Made by a program: the position numbers and the translations under genes. From assembly GCA_030672305.1 (NCBI GenBank), contig DAOVGR010000084.1:1-64000 (forward strand): a stretch of 64,000 nt of DNA, given 5' to 3'. The notes beneath the pieces were generated by a model. It saw only the letters and a program-made list of their open reading frames with translations. It did no database searches and was not told the origin of the DNA. The stretch is from Thermoplasmatales archaeon. GTDB taxonomy: Archaea; Thermoplasmatota; E2; DHVEG-1. Positions 28,737 to 38,639 of the stretch are shown here, in pieces (the first letter of the stretch is position 1; each line of letters begins with the position of its first letter).

Positions 28737-30023
28737 GTGATGAAAGAGATATTGTTTGAATGGAATCCCTGGTGGGAAAAAGAGTATGTTTATAAAAAAA
28801 TTAAGAGAGATTTATTTATTCATATAAAAAAATGGATTAACAGAAGAGAAATTATCTCTATTTTAGGGGCAAGAAGAAGTGGAAAAACAACATTACTATT
28901 TGAAATAATAGATTACCTCATAAACGAAAAGAAAATCGATTGTAACAATATTTTCTTCATTAAAGCAGACGATGATCGGGTTGATAAAAAAGAACTAATA
29001 AATACTGCACTAGATGAGTACTATAAATGGAAAAACCCCAAAGGAAAAATCTTTGTTTTTATAGATGAAATACATGAAATACCAGAATGGCAAAAAACTT
29101 TAAAAAGGATCTACGACCTTGAAGAAAAAAATAAAAAAATATTTATTTCAGGGTCAAATGCATCTTTATTAAAAGAAGAATTAAGTTATTTGCTAACAGG
29201 GCGATTTGCATATTTTGAACTATTTCCTTTTAGTTTTAAAGAATTTTTAAAAGCAAATAATGTAAATATAAAAAACGAAATAGATCTTATCAAACAAAAA
29301 AACACCTTAAGAAATCTCTTACTTACTTACATAGAGTATGGTGGTTTTCCAGAGATAGTTTTAGAGGAAGATAAAGAACGTAAGGAAGAATTACTTAGAT
29401 TTTATTTTGAATCTATTTTATATAGGGATATCGTAAAAAGAAAAAGCATACGTAATGTTGAGAAACTAGATCGGATGGTTAAATGGTATCTACAAAACAT
29501 TTCTGCATATGTAAGTTATGATAAACTAGGTACGCTCTGTGATTTATCTACCGATACTGTTGGTGAATACACACGTTATCTTGAAGATGCGTACCTAATT
29601 TTTGTAATTAACATACTTGCTTATTCAATTAAAAAACAATTTATCAATCCAAAAAAAATATATTGCATTGACCCTGGCATTAGAAGAATCGTAGGTTTTG
29701 TTTTTTCAGAGGATGTAGGCAGGATTTATGAAAACATAGTATTTATCCATCTAAAAAAAACAAGCTTGAATATTTACTATTGGAAAAATAAAGGAGAATG
29801 TGATTTTGTAATTCGGAATAAAAACAATGTAGAACAAATAATTCAAGTATCTTACAATATTAAAGATAGCAAAGAACGAGAGGTTAAAGGCTTGACTGAA
29901 ACAATGGAAAAATTTAATATTTCCAAGGGAATAATTATTACACAAGATTATGCTTCAACAGAAAATATAAATGGAAAAGAAATAAAGTTTATTCCTCTCT
30001 GGAAATGGTTATTGAAATATTAG
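28737..30023 (+). CDS. AAA-type ATPase with DUF4143-like C-terminus
   Basis: P-loop GARRSGKTTLL; FVFIDEIHEIPEWQKTLKRIYD; ISGSNASLL; IYYWKNKGECDFVI. Confidence 0.88.
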   Translation: MMKEILFEWNPWWEKEYVYKKIKRDLFIHIKKWINRREIISILGARRSGKTTLLFEIIDYLINEKKIDCNNIFFIKADDDRVDKKELINTALDEYYKWKNPKGKIFVFIDEIHEIPEWQKTLKRIYDLEEKNKKIFISGSNASLLKEELSYLLTGRFAYFELFPFSFKEFLKANNVNIKNEIDLIKQKNTLRNLLLTYIEYGGFPEIVLEEDKERKEELLRFYFESILYRDIVKRKSIRNVEKLDRMVKWYLQNISAYVSYDKLGTLCDLSTDTVGEYTRYLEDAYLIFVINILAYSIKKQFINPKKIYCIDPGIRRIVGFVFSEDVGRIYENIVFIHLKKTSLNIYYWKNKGECDFVIRNKNNVEQIIQVSYNIKDSKEREVKGLTETMEKFNISKGIIITQDYASTENINGKEIKFIPLWKWLLKY

Positions 30024-30125
30024 TTTTTTAATGATTATTATAAAAAAAATTAAAAATAGATTACCAGGAAACAAAGAAAGTGGGATAAATTATTATTTCT
30101 TTACTAGAGATTTAATAGTAATTTG

Positions 30126-30162
30126 GGCTTCATCCCTTAATTATCCATTACGGGATGAAGCC
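30126..30162. repeat. Hairpin, 11-bp perfect stem GGCTTCATCCC/GGGATGAAGCC, 15-nt loop
   Basis: Arms 30126-30136 and 30152-30162; not followed by a T-tract. Confidence 0.75.
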
Positions 30163-30292
30163 AATAAAAGGAAAATTATTAAATAAAATAGTTGAATATA
30201 ATATTGGAAAATTAAAAGAGCGGGAGATATTGAAAAGAATTGGTCCTGCCAAAGGAGGTCATTGGGAAATTATTGAGGAGAGAATGACTTGA
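30155..30292 (+). pseudogene. Orphan C-terminal winged-helix fragment (AlbA_2/Fic-associated HTH type)
   Basis: 45 aa MKPIKGKLLNKIVEYNIGKLKEREILKRIGPAKGGHWEIIEERMT; no upstream domain. Confidence 0.45.
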
Positions 30293-30318
30293 AATAGGAG
30301 GGAGAAAGGTGAAAAAAA

Positions 30319-31125
30319 ATGGATAATGAAACAATATTTGAAGAATTTGAAGACATAATTGAAGTAAAATATGGACATATGGCAGAAGATATGCTCTCGT
30401 TTTTTAATGAATTTACCATTTTCTTTGAAGAAGAAAATCTTGATGTGAATAAATTCACCAAAAAGAAGATTGAAACTCTGATTGACAATTATTTGGATTT
30501 TGAAGGGCTTAGTGATGGAGAATGCTCATTGCTTTTCCAGACACTTCTTGATTTCTGTGATTTTTGTATGGGTAAAAAGATCAATTATGGTTTTTTTAAA
30601 ACATTTTTAGAAAAAAGAAAAGATACACTCTATGACTGGTGGAGTGAAGAAGAACCTCTTTTTTCAGAGGATGATTTTCCGGAGATAAATCCTGAGGATA
30701 TATTAGAGAATTTTGATACTTATTATAAATTTATGGAATTACAGGTAAAGAATCAAAAACTTGACATTCCCAGAATACTTGATTTCCTACAAACAACTTA
30801 TGATGTTATGATTTTGGGCCATAATAAATCTCAAGAAATACGAAAAAAATATCCAGATTTAACAGAAGAGGAATACATACAAAAATTTGAGCAAGCTATC
30901 GAAAAAGAACAAGTATCCAAAGATGATTTTAGAGATATCGAGAAAACGATATTTCTTCTTCCAAAAGAACAAGTGAAGAAATTTGTGACTATTTCATTCA
31001 AAATATCTGAGTATGACAAATATAAATTAGGTTCTCCAGAACGTAAAAAAGTTATTGAAGAGAATATTAAAAGGATGAAAGATTTGATAGATGATATAAA
31101 AAAGACTAATAAAAAATTAATTTGA
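30319..31125 (+). CDS. Hypothetical acidic, mostly helical protein
   Basis: 268-aa ORF with RBS-like GGAGGGAGAAAGG upstream; no family recognised. Confidence 0.7.
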   Translation: MDNETIFEEFEDIIEVKYGHMAEDMLSFFNEFTIFFEEENLDVNKFTKKKIETLIDNYLDFEGLSDGECSLLFQTLLDFCDFCMGKKINYGFFKTFLEKRKDTLYDWWSEEEPLFSEDDFPEINPEDILENFDTYYKFMELQVKNQKLDIPRILDFLQTTYDVMILGHNKSQEIRKKYPDLTEEEYIQKFEQAIEKEQVSKDDFRDIEKTIFLLPKEQVKKFVTISFKISEYDKYKLGSPERKKVIEENIKRMKDLIDDIKKTNKKLI

Positions 31126-31137
31126 AGAAGTTGGAAT

Positions 31138-31368
31138 TTGATTGATTTGAAACTAAAGGATTTTGTTGGTAGAGATCATAATGAACTGGAAAATGCATAT
31201 GGTTTTACGCATTATTTGGAGTTGTTGGATAGATTAACATTAGGAAAAGACCAGGATCATACAAAGATTGTTGATGCGCTTTTCGAGTTTATCGATAGGC
31301 AGAAAATTCAAGCGGTGAAAACAGATAACGTGTTAATTGAGGAGGTCAGCGATGTTTCACGAGGATGA
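31138..31368 (+). CDS. Hypothetical small protein
   Basis: 76-aa ORF between co-directional genes; short overlap with next gene. Confidence 0.5.
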   Translation: MIDLKLKDFVGRDHNELENAYGFTHYLELLDRLTLGKDQDHTKIVDALFEFIDRQKIQAVKTDNVLIEEVSDVSRG

Positions 31369-32317
31369 TGCCAGAGAACAGTTATTGCTGTTGGAAAACG
31401 ATGAAGGATTATTCTACGATGAGGATCTGGAGATTAGTTATGCTTTATTGGGGGAGAATTTTTTTGCGTATATATTTCCTGGCATGTTGATGTTTTCTGC
31501 AAATGAAAAAAATACGAAAAGAATGGCAAAAATATTAGATGACTATTCACTTGATTATACTGAGCCATCTTTACGATCAGAGACTGCTTTTGCTCCTTCT
31601 AAAATCCTTCAGTTAAAAATTACATTGAGTGGGATTAAACCAAATATCTGGAGGCGGGTGTTAGTTGAAGATTCAATTACGTTTCATGAGCTTCATCAGA
31701 TCATTCAACGTACGATGGGTTGGGAGAACTATCATGCATATGAATTTTCCATAGGAAAACTAAGTATTGAAGGTGAAGGTGATGCAGGATTCTGTGTCGA
31801 TACTATGTTTAGAGGATTCCGCTCTGGAGGAACTCCAATAACTGCAGCCACAACTGTTATAAGAGATAGGATAACAAAAGAAAAACAACGATTTCACTAT
31901 GTATATGACCTTGGCGATATGTGGAGACATTCGATTGTTATTGAAAAAATCATGGGTGATGATGGTGATCAATATCCCGTTCTCCTGGGCGGTAAACGTT
32001 CATGTCCTCCCGAGGATGTTGGTGGGGTATATGGATATCAGGAACTATTAGAGATACAAAAAGATAAATCGCATCCATTGTACAAGGAGCGAGTTATAGA
32101 ATGGCTTGGGGAGGATTTTGATCCTGAATATTTTGAAGATGATGTTGTAAATGCATCATTACAATCACAGATGTCAGCTCCTCCTCGTGGACGTGGGAAA
32201 CTACGAAAGCTAGGGAGAAATGAACCTTGTTACTGCGGTTCAGGGAAGAAGTATAAAAAATGCTGTCTTATAAAGGACATAAAAGAGTTAGGTAGAGCTA
32301 GGAAAGTCCCTGTTTAG
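31352..32317 (+). CDS. pRiA4b ORF-3-like protein with C-terminal SEC-C zinc motif (ORF track start 31337)
   Basis: LQLKITLSGIKPNIWRRVLVEDSITFHELHQIIQRTMGW; YVYDLGDMWRHSIVIEKI; RNEPCYCGSGKKYKKCC; RBS GGAGGT before ATG 31352. Confidence 0.88.
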   Translation: MFHEDDAREQLLLLENDEGLFYDEDLEISYALLGENFFAYIFPGMLMFSANEKNTKRMAKILDDYSLDYTEPSLRSETAFAPSKILQLKITLSGIKPNIWRRVLVEDSITFHELHQIIQRTMGWENYHAYEFSIGKLSIEGEGDAGFCVDTMFRGFRSGGTPITAATTVIRDRITKEKQRFHYVYDLGDMWRHSIVIEKIMGDDGDQYPVLLGGKRSCPPEDVGGVYGYQELLEIQKDKSHPLYKERVIEWLGEDFDPEYFEDDVVNASLQSQMSAPPRGRGKLRKLGRNEPCYCGSGKKYKKCCLIKDIKELGRARKVPV

Positions 32318-32381
32318 CATGTTTTGTATAGATAAATAACATATATATGATCAATATAGTGGAGTTTGAGGGAGAAATATT

Positions 32382-33113
32382 ATGAAACTAAATCTCGACT
32401 TTGAGGAATTAGTTGACGCATTTGAGGATTCAAGTGCAATTCACATTTATCATATTGATACAAAAAAAAGTGAACTTATCTATTACAATGATGGAGTCGG
32501 AGAACTAGTAGGAGTTAAAGAGAAACTTGATTCATGTTCAGTAGACGGCCGCTATATTTACATTCCTTCAAGGCGTCCACAACACAATTTTCATATCATG
32601 GAAATGTTTGCATATGAAATAAATGATTTTGATATAGCTGAAAAATTCCACAACGCATTGGAAAGAAAGAAACCGTTTAGAATTTTTAAAGAAATACTGC
32701 ATGAACATCCAAAGTTAAGAGAGAAATGGTTTGAATATAAGCACAACACCATTAAAAATGAAACTATCAACTGGCTTTGTGAAAACAACATTGAACTTGA
32801 AAATCAGCAACTTATCCCTGAGATAAAAATAAAGGAAATGTCTAGTAGTGAAATACAGAACCTTCCTGGAGAATTAAAGGGTTTCAGTCCTTTTGCATGT
32901 CTGAATTGCCATAACAAAGAAGGATTGAAAGCTCGGTGGTTCACCATAAATCTCGCTCCAGAAAACAGACTTATAGAAAAAGAGACAGAAAGAATAATGA
33001 AGGAAAAATTTGACATAAATCATCATGGTAATTTTAGTGGAGGGAAACAGGGGTTTTTAACTGCAGCAAAATGTCCAAAATGCAGCGGTGAAGGGATATT
33101 TTGGGATTATTAA
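32382..33113 (+). CDS. Hypothetical protein with C-terminal Cys pairs (zinc-ribbon-like)
   Basis: 243 aa; CLNCHNKEGLKARWF and CPKCSGEGIFWDY. Confidence 0.65.
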   Translation: MKLNLDFEELVDAFEDSSAIHIYHIDTKKSELIYYNDGVGELVGVKEKLDSCSVDGRYIYIPSRRPQHNFHIMEMFAYEINDFDIAEKFHNALERKKPFRIFKEILHEHPKLREKWFEYKHNTIKNETINWLCENNIELENQQLIPEIKIKEMSSSEIQNLPGELKGFSPFACLNCHNKEGLKARWFTINLAPENRLIEKETERIMKEKFDINHHGNFSGGKQGFLTAAKCPKCSGEGIFWDY

Positions 33114-33114
33114 T

Positions 33115-34665
33115 ATGGTTCAAACTAAATTATCAATGTTTATTAGGGAAGATACATCTGGTTATGGTAAGAAAAATATCTATGTTACTCATGAATACAT
33201 TAAAGATCATCTCATCATTGCTAAACAATTTCAAACAAATATTGCAAAAAGCGCAGTTCAGGGCAATACCGCGGTTATTTTACCGACAGGTCTTGGTAAG
33301 ACAATTATTGCATTTCTTGTAATCGCTGAAATACTTCCAAGGAAGATACTTTTTCTTGCTCCAACAAAGCCACTTGTAATGCAGCATTTTGAAAGTTGCA
33401 AGAAGTTTCTTAAAATCGATAAGGACAAAATACTTATGCTTTCTGGTAGTATTCCTGCAAAAAAGCGAGCTAAACTTTTTGGTCGGGCAGCTATAGTAGT
33501 ATCTACTCCACAAACAATAAAAAATGATTTAGAAAATAAGCTATATAATCTCAAAGGGTTTGGTCTTGTTATTTTTGATGAGATGCACAAGGCTGTAGAA
33601 AAGTATGCCTATGTTGAGATTGCAAGAAGATTTGATGGTTTAATTCTTGGACTTACCGCATCGCCTGGTTCTAAGAAAAAGAAGATTACACAAATATTTG
33701 AAAATCTTAAAATCAAAAATGTTGAAAGTAGAGTGCGAGATGATTACGACGTTAAAGATCATGTTAAAGAAGTTCAGATAAGCTGGATTAAAGTCCCTTT
33801 GGATGATGGATTGCGGAAAATCCAAAAGCCGTTGCATGATCTTTTTCTTGAAAAGTTCGCTAAACTCAATAAGCTTGGTATTCTCACCTATAAAAAACCT
33901 GATTATATCTCTAAAAAAGATATTCTTGGTGCAAGAATGAGTATCAAGAAGAGGTTTGGGAAGACACGATATGCTTTTGCAACATATAATAACCAAGCAG
34001 TACTCTTGCAAGCATATCATTGTCTTGAACTCATTGAAACACAAGGTGCCGAACCTTTTCTGAAATATATTGACAAGTTTGAACGGAAAAAGAAATTATC
34101 AAAATCGGAACGAATGTTTCTAAGACATGAATCTCTAAAACAAGGTATTGAACTTGCAAAAAAAGACGTCCAGGTATCTCATCCAAAACTAGATGTATTA
34201 AAAAAGATAGTTGAAAAACAGTTTGAAGAAGACAGCGACCCTCTTATCCTTATATTCACACAATATAGAAACACAATCGATTCGATAAAAGAAACGTTGA
34301 GAAGTGTTCCACAAGCAAGAATTCACAGGTTTGTTGGACAAGCAAGTCAAGGGACTACTAGAGGCATGAACCAAAAAGAACAAAAAGAAATCATTGACAA
34401 ATTTAGAGCAAGAGAAATAAATGTTTTAATAGCAACTTCGGTAGCAGAGGAGGGTATCGATATACCTAATGTAACTCGGGTTATTTTTTATGAGCCGATT
34501 CCTTCGGAAATAAGAGCCATCCAACGAAAGGGCAGAACTGGACGAAGTCATATTGGAAAAGTCACTATTCTTATAACAGAAGAGACACGAGACGAAGCAT
34601 ATTTTTATGCTGAGATAAAAAAAGAACGTAAAATGCAAAATATTGTAAGAAAAATGAAGCTATAA
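33115..34665 (+). CDS. Hef-like superfamily 2 helicase, no nuclease domain in this ORF (ORF track start 33088)
   Basis: ILPTGLGKTIIAFLVIAEILP; LGLTASPG; IATSVAEEGIDIPNVTRVIFYEPIPSEIRAIQRKGRTGR; ATG at 33115. Confidence 0.85.
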   Translation: MVQTKLSMFIREDTSGYGKKNIYVTHEYIKDHLIIAKQFQTNIAKSAVQGNTAVILPTGLGKTIIAFLVIAEILPRKILFLAPTKPLVMQHFESCKKFLKIDKDKILMLSGSIPAKKRAKLFGRAAIVVSTPQTIKNDLENKLYNLKGFGLVIFDEMHKAVEKYAYVEIARRFDGLILGLTASPGSKKKKITQIFENLKIKNVESRVRDDYDVKDHVKEVQISWIKVPLDDGLRKIQKPLHDLFLEKFAKLNKLGILTYKKPDYISKKDILGARMSIKKRFGKTRYAFATYNNQAVLLQAYHCLELIETQGAEPFLKYIDKFERKKKLSKSERMFLRHESLKQGIELAKKDVQVSHPKLDVLKKIVEKQFEEDSDPLILIFTQYRNTIDSIKETLRSVPQARIHRFVGQASQGTTRGMNQKEQKEIIDKFRAREINVLIATSVAEEGIDIPNVTRVIFYEPIPSEIRAIQRKGRTGRSHIGKVTILITEETRDEAYFYAEIKKERKMQNIVRKMKL

Positions 34666-34734
34666 TTGAATCTTTTCATTATGCGGGTCTCCCACTTTGG
34701 TTCAGATTTATGCAATAATTGGATGTATATGGTT

Positions 34735-35170
34735 TTATTTAACGAATTTATCATAGAAGCCATTTTTAGAGAGATCCTTCTGAATATCTCTAAGATCCTC
34801 TGCATGGCTTTTCTTTTCAAAAGAGCTGATTAGTCTACCTTTCTGCTCTTTATCAATTATTCTATTCATAGTATCTAAAAACAACGCATAGAAATGCTCT
34901 TTCTTTTTATCCTATTAATTCACCAACATAATAATTAAAAACATCTTTAGTAGTCTCTATTTTGCGCTTATATCCTTTTTTCTGTAATTTGCTTGTCCTT
35001 CAAAAAATTTCAAACATAGCTTGAATCCTCATTGCTTGAATGTCATTCTTGAACACCTTTTCAAGCTCCGGCAGTGGAAGATCGATTAACTTGTGAAAAT
35101 TGTATTTTGAAATCACTCTATTTAAAGGATCAATGGCATTTTCTTTAAAATTCCTCCTTTGTAGGGTAGT
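34735..35170 (-). pseudogene. RadC/JAB-domain-like pseudogene
   Basis: Minus strand: NAIDPLNRVISKYNFHKLIDLPLPELEKVFKNDIQAMRIQAMFEIF*...KIETTKDVFNYYVGELIG(frameshift)DKKKEHFYALFLDTMNRIIDKEQKGRLISSFEKKSHAEDLRDIQKDLSKNGFYDKFVK*. Confidence 0.6.
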
Positions 35171-35208
35171 AGCTGAACGCTCCGCATTGCTAAGGTGTCA
35201 GAATAGAC

Positions 35209-35258
35209 TATGACAAAAATAAAGAAACATTTAAATATGATTCTCTAATTTTGTCATA
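35209..35258 (+). promoter_or_regulatory. TATA region flanked by perfect 10-bp inverted repeat
   Basis: TATGACAAAA (35209-35218) and TTTTGTCATA (35249-35258) around GAAACATTTAAATATG; 3 nt before ATG 35262. Confidence 0.75.
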
Positions 35259-35261
35259 CAC

Positions 35262-36197
35262 ATGAATGAGCTAGACCTTATAATTTTCAACATAGCACAT
35301 GAACCAATCACTACCTTGGAGATACATTGCAATCTGCAGAGAAGATATGATAAAATAATACCAAAGAAAACAATCTACACGAGCATTTACAGGCTAGAAA
35401 AACAAGGATTCATAACCAAACAAGAAACTGGAAAGAAAATACTCATTCAACAAGCATCTTTGCCTGTAGCATCATATTTACATAACTTAATTGTAAATTA
35501 TCCTCATCTCATATATAAAGAAGTTTTTAAAGAGACGCCTCTATGTATTCTCCTTACATTACTTCATAACAAATGCAATATAAAATGGATATCAGAAATT
35601 AACAACATGAGTATAAGAAACACAAGACGGCATCTAACAAAACTTCATAAATTTGCCTTAATCACAAAACACAATGATGAAAGCGTGTCCAATGCATATA
35701 CCTGGGAAATCAATAAAATAAACAGCGAGCTCGTAAAATTTCTTGAAGCATATGAAGAATTCAGAGCATTTAAAATATTGGAATCCATAAACAAAAACGC
35801 TGGGCTTATCTGGTTACATGGCATAGAATTCTTGATTAAAACAAAAAAAACAATAAAACATGCTAACTTCAAAGAAACTGCTGCTGCAGCATTAGAAAAA
35901 TATGGATTTAAATTATTACCTGGAGAAAACTTCTATTTATATGCTCATAGAAAACTGAATTTATGGGATCATGCATTTTTGACAGTAGTCTCAAGAAAAC
36001 AAGATCCAACTCAGATCCGTTATTTAGCATATCTATACAAAAAACAGAAAACAGCTCGTTCAGAGTTTGTCCATAAAGGAAACTACTACGATGCACAAGC
36101 AATGCAACTTGTCCTCGATTTCTTCAAACATAAAAAAGAGACACCTAAGTTAAAAATGGTAGACATTAAAGATTTAGAACGACTATATGAGAGATAA
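35262..36197 (+). CDS. HTH transcriptional regulator, partner of downstream nucleotidyltransferase
   Basis: wHTH segments (TIYTSIYRLEKQGFITKQETGKKILI; ISEINNMSIRNTRRHLTKLHKFALI); 2 bp from NTase. Confidence 0.72.
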   Translation: MNELDLIIFNIAHEPITTLEIHCNLQRRYDKIIPKKTIYTSIYRLEKQGFITKQETGKKILIQQASLPVASYLHNLIVNYPHLIYKEVFKETPLCILLTLLHNKCNIKWISEINNMSIRNTRRHLTKLHKFALITKHNDESVSNAYTWEINKINSELVKFLEAYEEFRAFKILESINKNAGLIWLHGIEFLIKTKKTIKHANFKETAAAALEKYGFKLLPGENFYLYAHRKLNLWDHAFLTVVSRKQDPTQIRYLAYLYKKQKTARSEFVHKGNYYDAQAMQLVLDFFKHKKETPKLKMVDIKDLERLYER

Positions 36198-36199
36198 CC

Positions 36200-36823
36200 A
36201 TGAAAAAATCACCATATAATGTTCAAAAATGGGACTATGTTAAAAAAGAGCTATTGAAAATAGATGCTCTTTTGAAAAACAACGTTGACATTTACCTCAT
36301 CGGTGGCTCTGCAATGAGTTACTATGGAATAAAAGATGCAACCAAAGATATAGATGTTCTATTCAAAAACCAATATGACTGCGCAGATTTCTTCAACGCA
36401 ATAACCGAGTTAGGATATGAAACCTCTGAACAATATTTTCCACCTGTAATTCAAATGGAGGCAACATTTTTTGTATATAAAGACGATGAAATCTGGATAG
36501 ATCTATTTGTTGAGAATGTAATGGGTAAATTTGAAGTCTCCCCATCAATACAAAAACGTGCAGTGAAAACAGATTTATCAACAAAAAAGCTAATGGTCTA
36601 CTGCCTAGATCTACATGATATCTTTCTGTTTAAGAGCATAACACAAAGAGAACGAGATGAAGGCGATTTGATTTTACTATTAACAAAAACAACAATTGAT
36701 TTTAAAATCATACATAAAGAAATCATCAATCAATCCAAAAAATATAAAGATCTCAAAGAGGCGTTTAATAAGAAAATGAAGAAGATAGAAGAAAAAGGAC
36801 ATTTTGTAGAATACGTCAAATGA
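36200..36823 (+). CDS. Nucleotidyltransferase-fold protein
   Basis: DIYLIGGSAMSYYGIKDATKDIDVLF motif. Confidence 0.82.
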   Translation: MKKSPYNVQKWDYVKKELLKIDALLKNNVDIYLIGGSAMSYYGIKDATKDIDVLFKNQYDCADFFNAITELGYETSEQYFPPVIQMEATFFVYKDDEIWIDLFVENVMGKFEVSPSIQKRAVKTDLSTKKLMVYCLDLHDIFLFKSITQRERDEGDLILLLTKTTIDFKIIHKEIINQSKKYKDLKEAFNKKMKKIEEKGHFVEYVK

Positions 36824-36830
36824 AAAGAAT

Positions 36831-38117
36831 TTACCATTTATTTGATGGTGTAAGTAGCCATTTCCAAATTGGTATAATGTTTATTCCCTCTTTTTTTTCT
36901 TCCAAGTTTTTTGATAATATAAGTAGTTCATTTATTTTTGATTTGTGTTCCTTTTGGAATTCGTGGAGTCCTTTTATTTCCCTTTCATTTATTTCATCTG
37001 TATAATTTACGTTTATAGCAGTTAATTTGTTGTTTTTTTCTTTAATTACAAAATCTATTTCTTGTTTGCTTTTCCAATAAAATATTTCTTTTTCCCTTCT
37101 TTTAAGTTCTATGTAAACGATGTTTTCTGTAAGTCTTCCAACATCTTTTGAGAATTTTAATGCAACGGCATTTCTGAGGCCTGTGTCTATACAGTATGTT
37201 TTGCTTGGGTTTACTTGTTGGACTTTTAGTGAGTAGCTAAATATTGGAACGAGATAAATTAGATTTATATCTGATAAATGTGATATGTATTCCAATATTG
37301 TGTCTTTGCTTACTTTCATTTCTTTTTTAGTGGAGTTATAATACGAGTTTATGCTAAAAATTGATGATATATTTGTGATTAAATATTTTGTTAGCATTTT
37401 TAATAGTCTTGTATTTCTTATTGAAAATCGTTCTACAAGGTCCCGATATATGAACATTTCATAGTAATCGGACAGTATTTCTTGTTTTAATTTTTCAGAT
37501 AATGCTACTTCCGGAAATCCTCCAAAATTAAGATATTCTTCAAATAGATTTTTTATTTTGAATCTTTGACTGGAATATTCATAGTTTTTCCTCATCTTGA
37601 TATTTTTAAATTTTAAAAATTCGTTGAAGCCCAGGGGATATAAATGAAAAGTGAGAGTTCTCCCACGCAAGTTGGTTGCTATTTCTTTACTTAATAGTTT
37701 TGAACTGGAGCCAGTTATATAGATTTTTATTTTTTCTTTGTCAAATATTCTTCTAACAAATATCTCCCAATTTTTTATGTTTTGTATTTCATCGAAAAAA
37801 AAATATTTTTTCTGTTTTTTTGAATCTGGGTATAATTCATAATATGCTTCTATTAAATCGTTGAGTTCATCAACTTCTAATGGTAGAAGTCGGTCATCTT
37901 CGAAGTTTATGTATAATATGTTTTCTTTTGATATGTCATTTTTTAGAAGATTTTGGATAAGCTGATAGAAATAAAATGTTTTTCCCGCCCTCCTTGATCC
38001 AACTATGCTAATTATTTTACTGGTTTCGGGAATGTTTAGATCTCTAGGTATTATTTTTGGGAAATCAAATTCATGGAACTCTTTTATGATATATTTAAAC
38101 TCAGGGATGTTACTCAT
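36831..38117 (-). CDS. AAA-type ATPase with DUF4143-like C-terminus
   Basis: VGSRRAGKTFYFYQLI; YFFFDEIQNIKNWEIFVRRIFD; ITGSSSKLLSKEIATNLRGRT; IFYWKSKQEIDFVI. Confidence 0.88.
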   Translation of the reverse strand: MSNIPEFKYIIKEFHEFDFPKIIPRDLNIPETSKIISIVGSRRAGKTFYFYQLIQNLLKNDISKENILYINFEDDRLLPLEVDELNDLIEAYYELYPDSKKQKKYFFFDEIQNIKNWEIFVRRIFDKEKIKIYITGSSSKLLSKEIATNLRGRTLTFHLYPLGFNEFLKFKNIKMRKNYEYSSQRFKIKNLFEEYLNFGGFPEVALSEKLKQEILSDYYEMFIYRDLVERFSIRNTRLLKMLTKYLITNISSIFSINSYYNSTKKEMKVSKDTILEYISHLSDINLIYLVPIFSYSLKVQQVNPSKTYCIDTGLRNAVALKFSKDVGRLTENIVYIELKRREKEIFYWKSKQEIDFVIKEKNNKLTAINVNYTDEINEREIKGLHEFQKEHKSKINELLILSKNLEEKKEGINIIPIWKWLLTPSNKW

Positions 38118-38388
38118 TGGTATTGTGTATAAGACTACTTATTAATAAATTTATCCTTTTATGAAAGACCATTTTTGGTATCGATTATGACTGATGGGCC
38201 TGCTGAGAAGTAATTATTTTCATTCTTAAATAGCATTTTTTTCATTTTATATCGCTATTTTTCCAGTTTGACGTTTTATAAGAATCTATGTTGATATATT
38301 GCCTTTGCCGGAAGAGCCTTCATCATCATCTTTTTTTTATTTTTTTGATATTAAATGTCTTTTTATCAAGTAATATCTGAAAAATATT

Positions 38389-38589
38389 TTATAGTTGTTG
38401 TAATATTTTTTCTTTTAACATTCTAATAAATACATCCCAATCAGGTCGTAAATTACGAGGTATAAAATGATTTGTCGCATTTCCAATATAATGTGAATTT
38501 GAATGCATTTCATCTATTTTTTTTATGAGTTCTTTGATAAAATTAGAGTAATTTAGTTTGATGTGATAATGAACAAAAAGCTTTGACAA
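38389..38589 (-). pseudogene. Orphan C-terminal fragment of a nucleotidyltransferase related to 26517..27254
   Basis: HYHIKLNYSNFIKELIKKIDEMHSNSHYIGN... resembles KHHIKTMQYIEKSLQKK plus the degenerate tail at 26405..26530. Confidence 0.6.
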
Positions 38590-38639
38590 ATCACGTTAAT
38601 CCAATAGAAAACATAATATCATAAGAAATATTTCCATTA

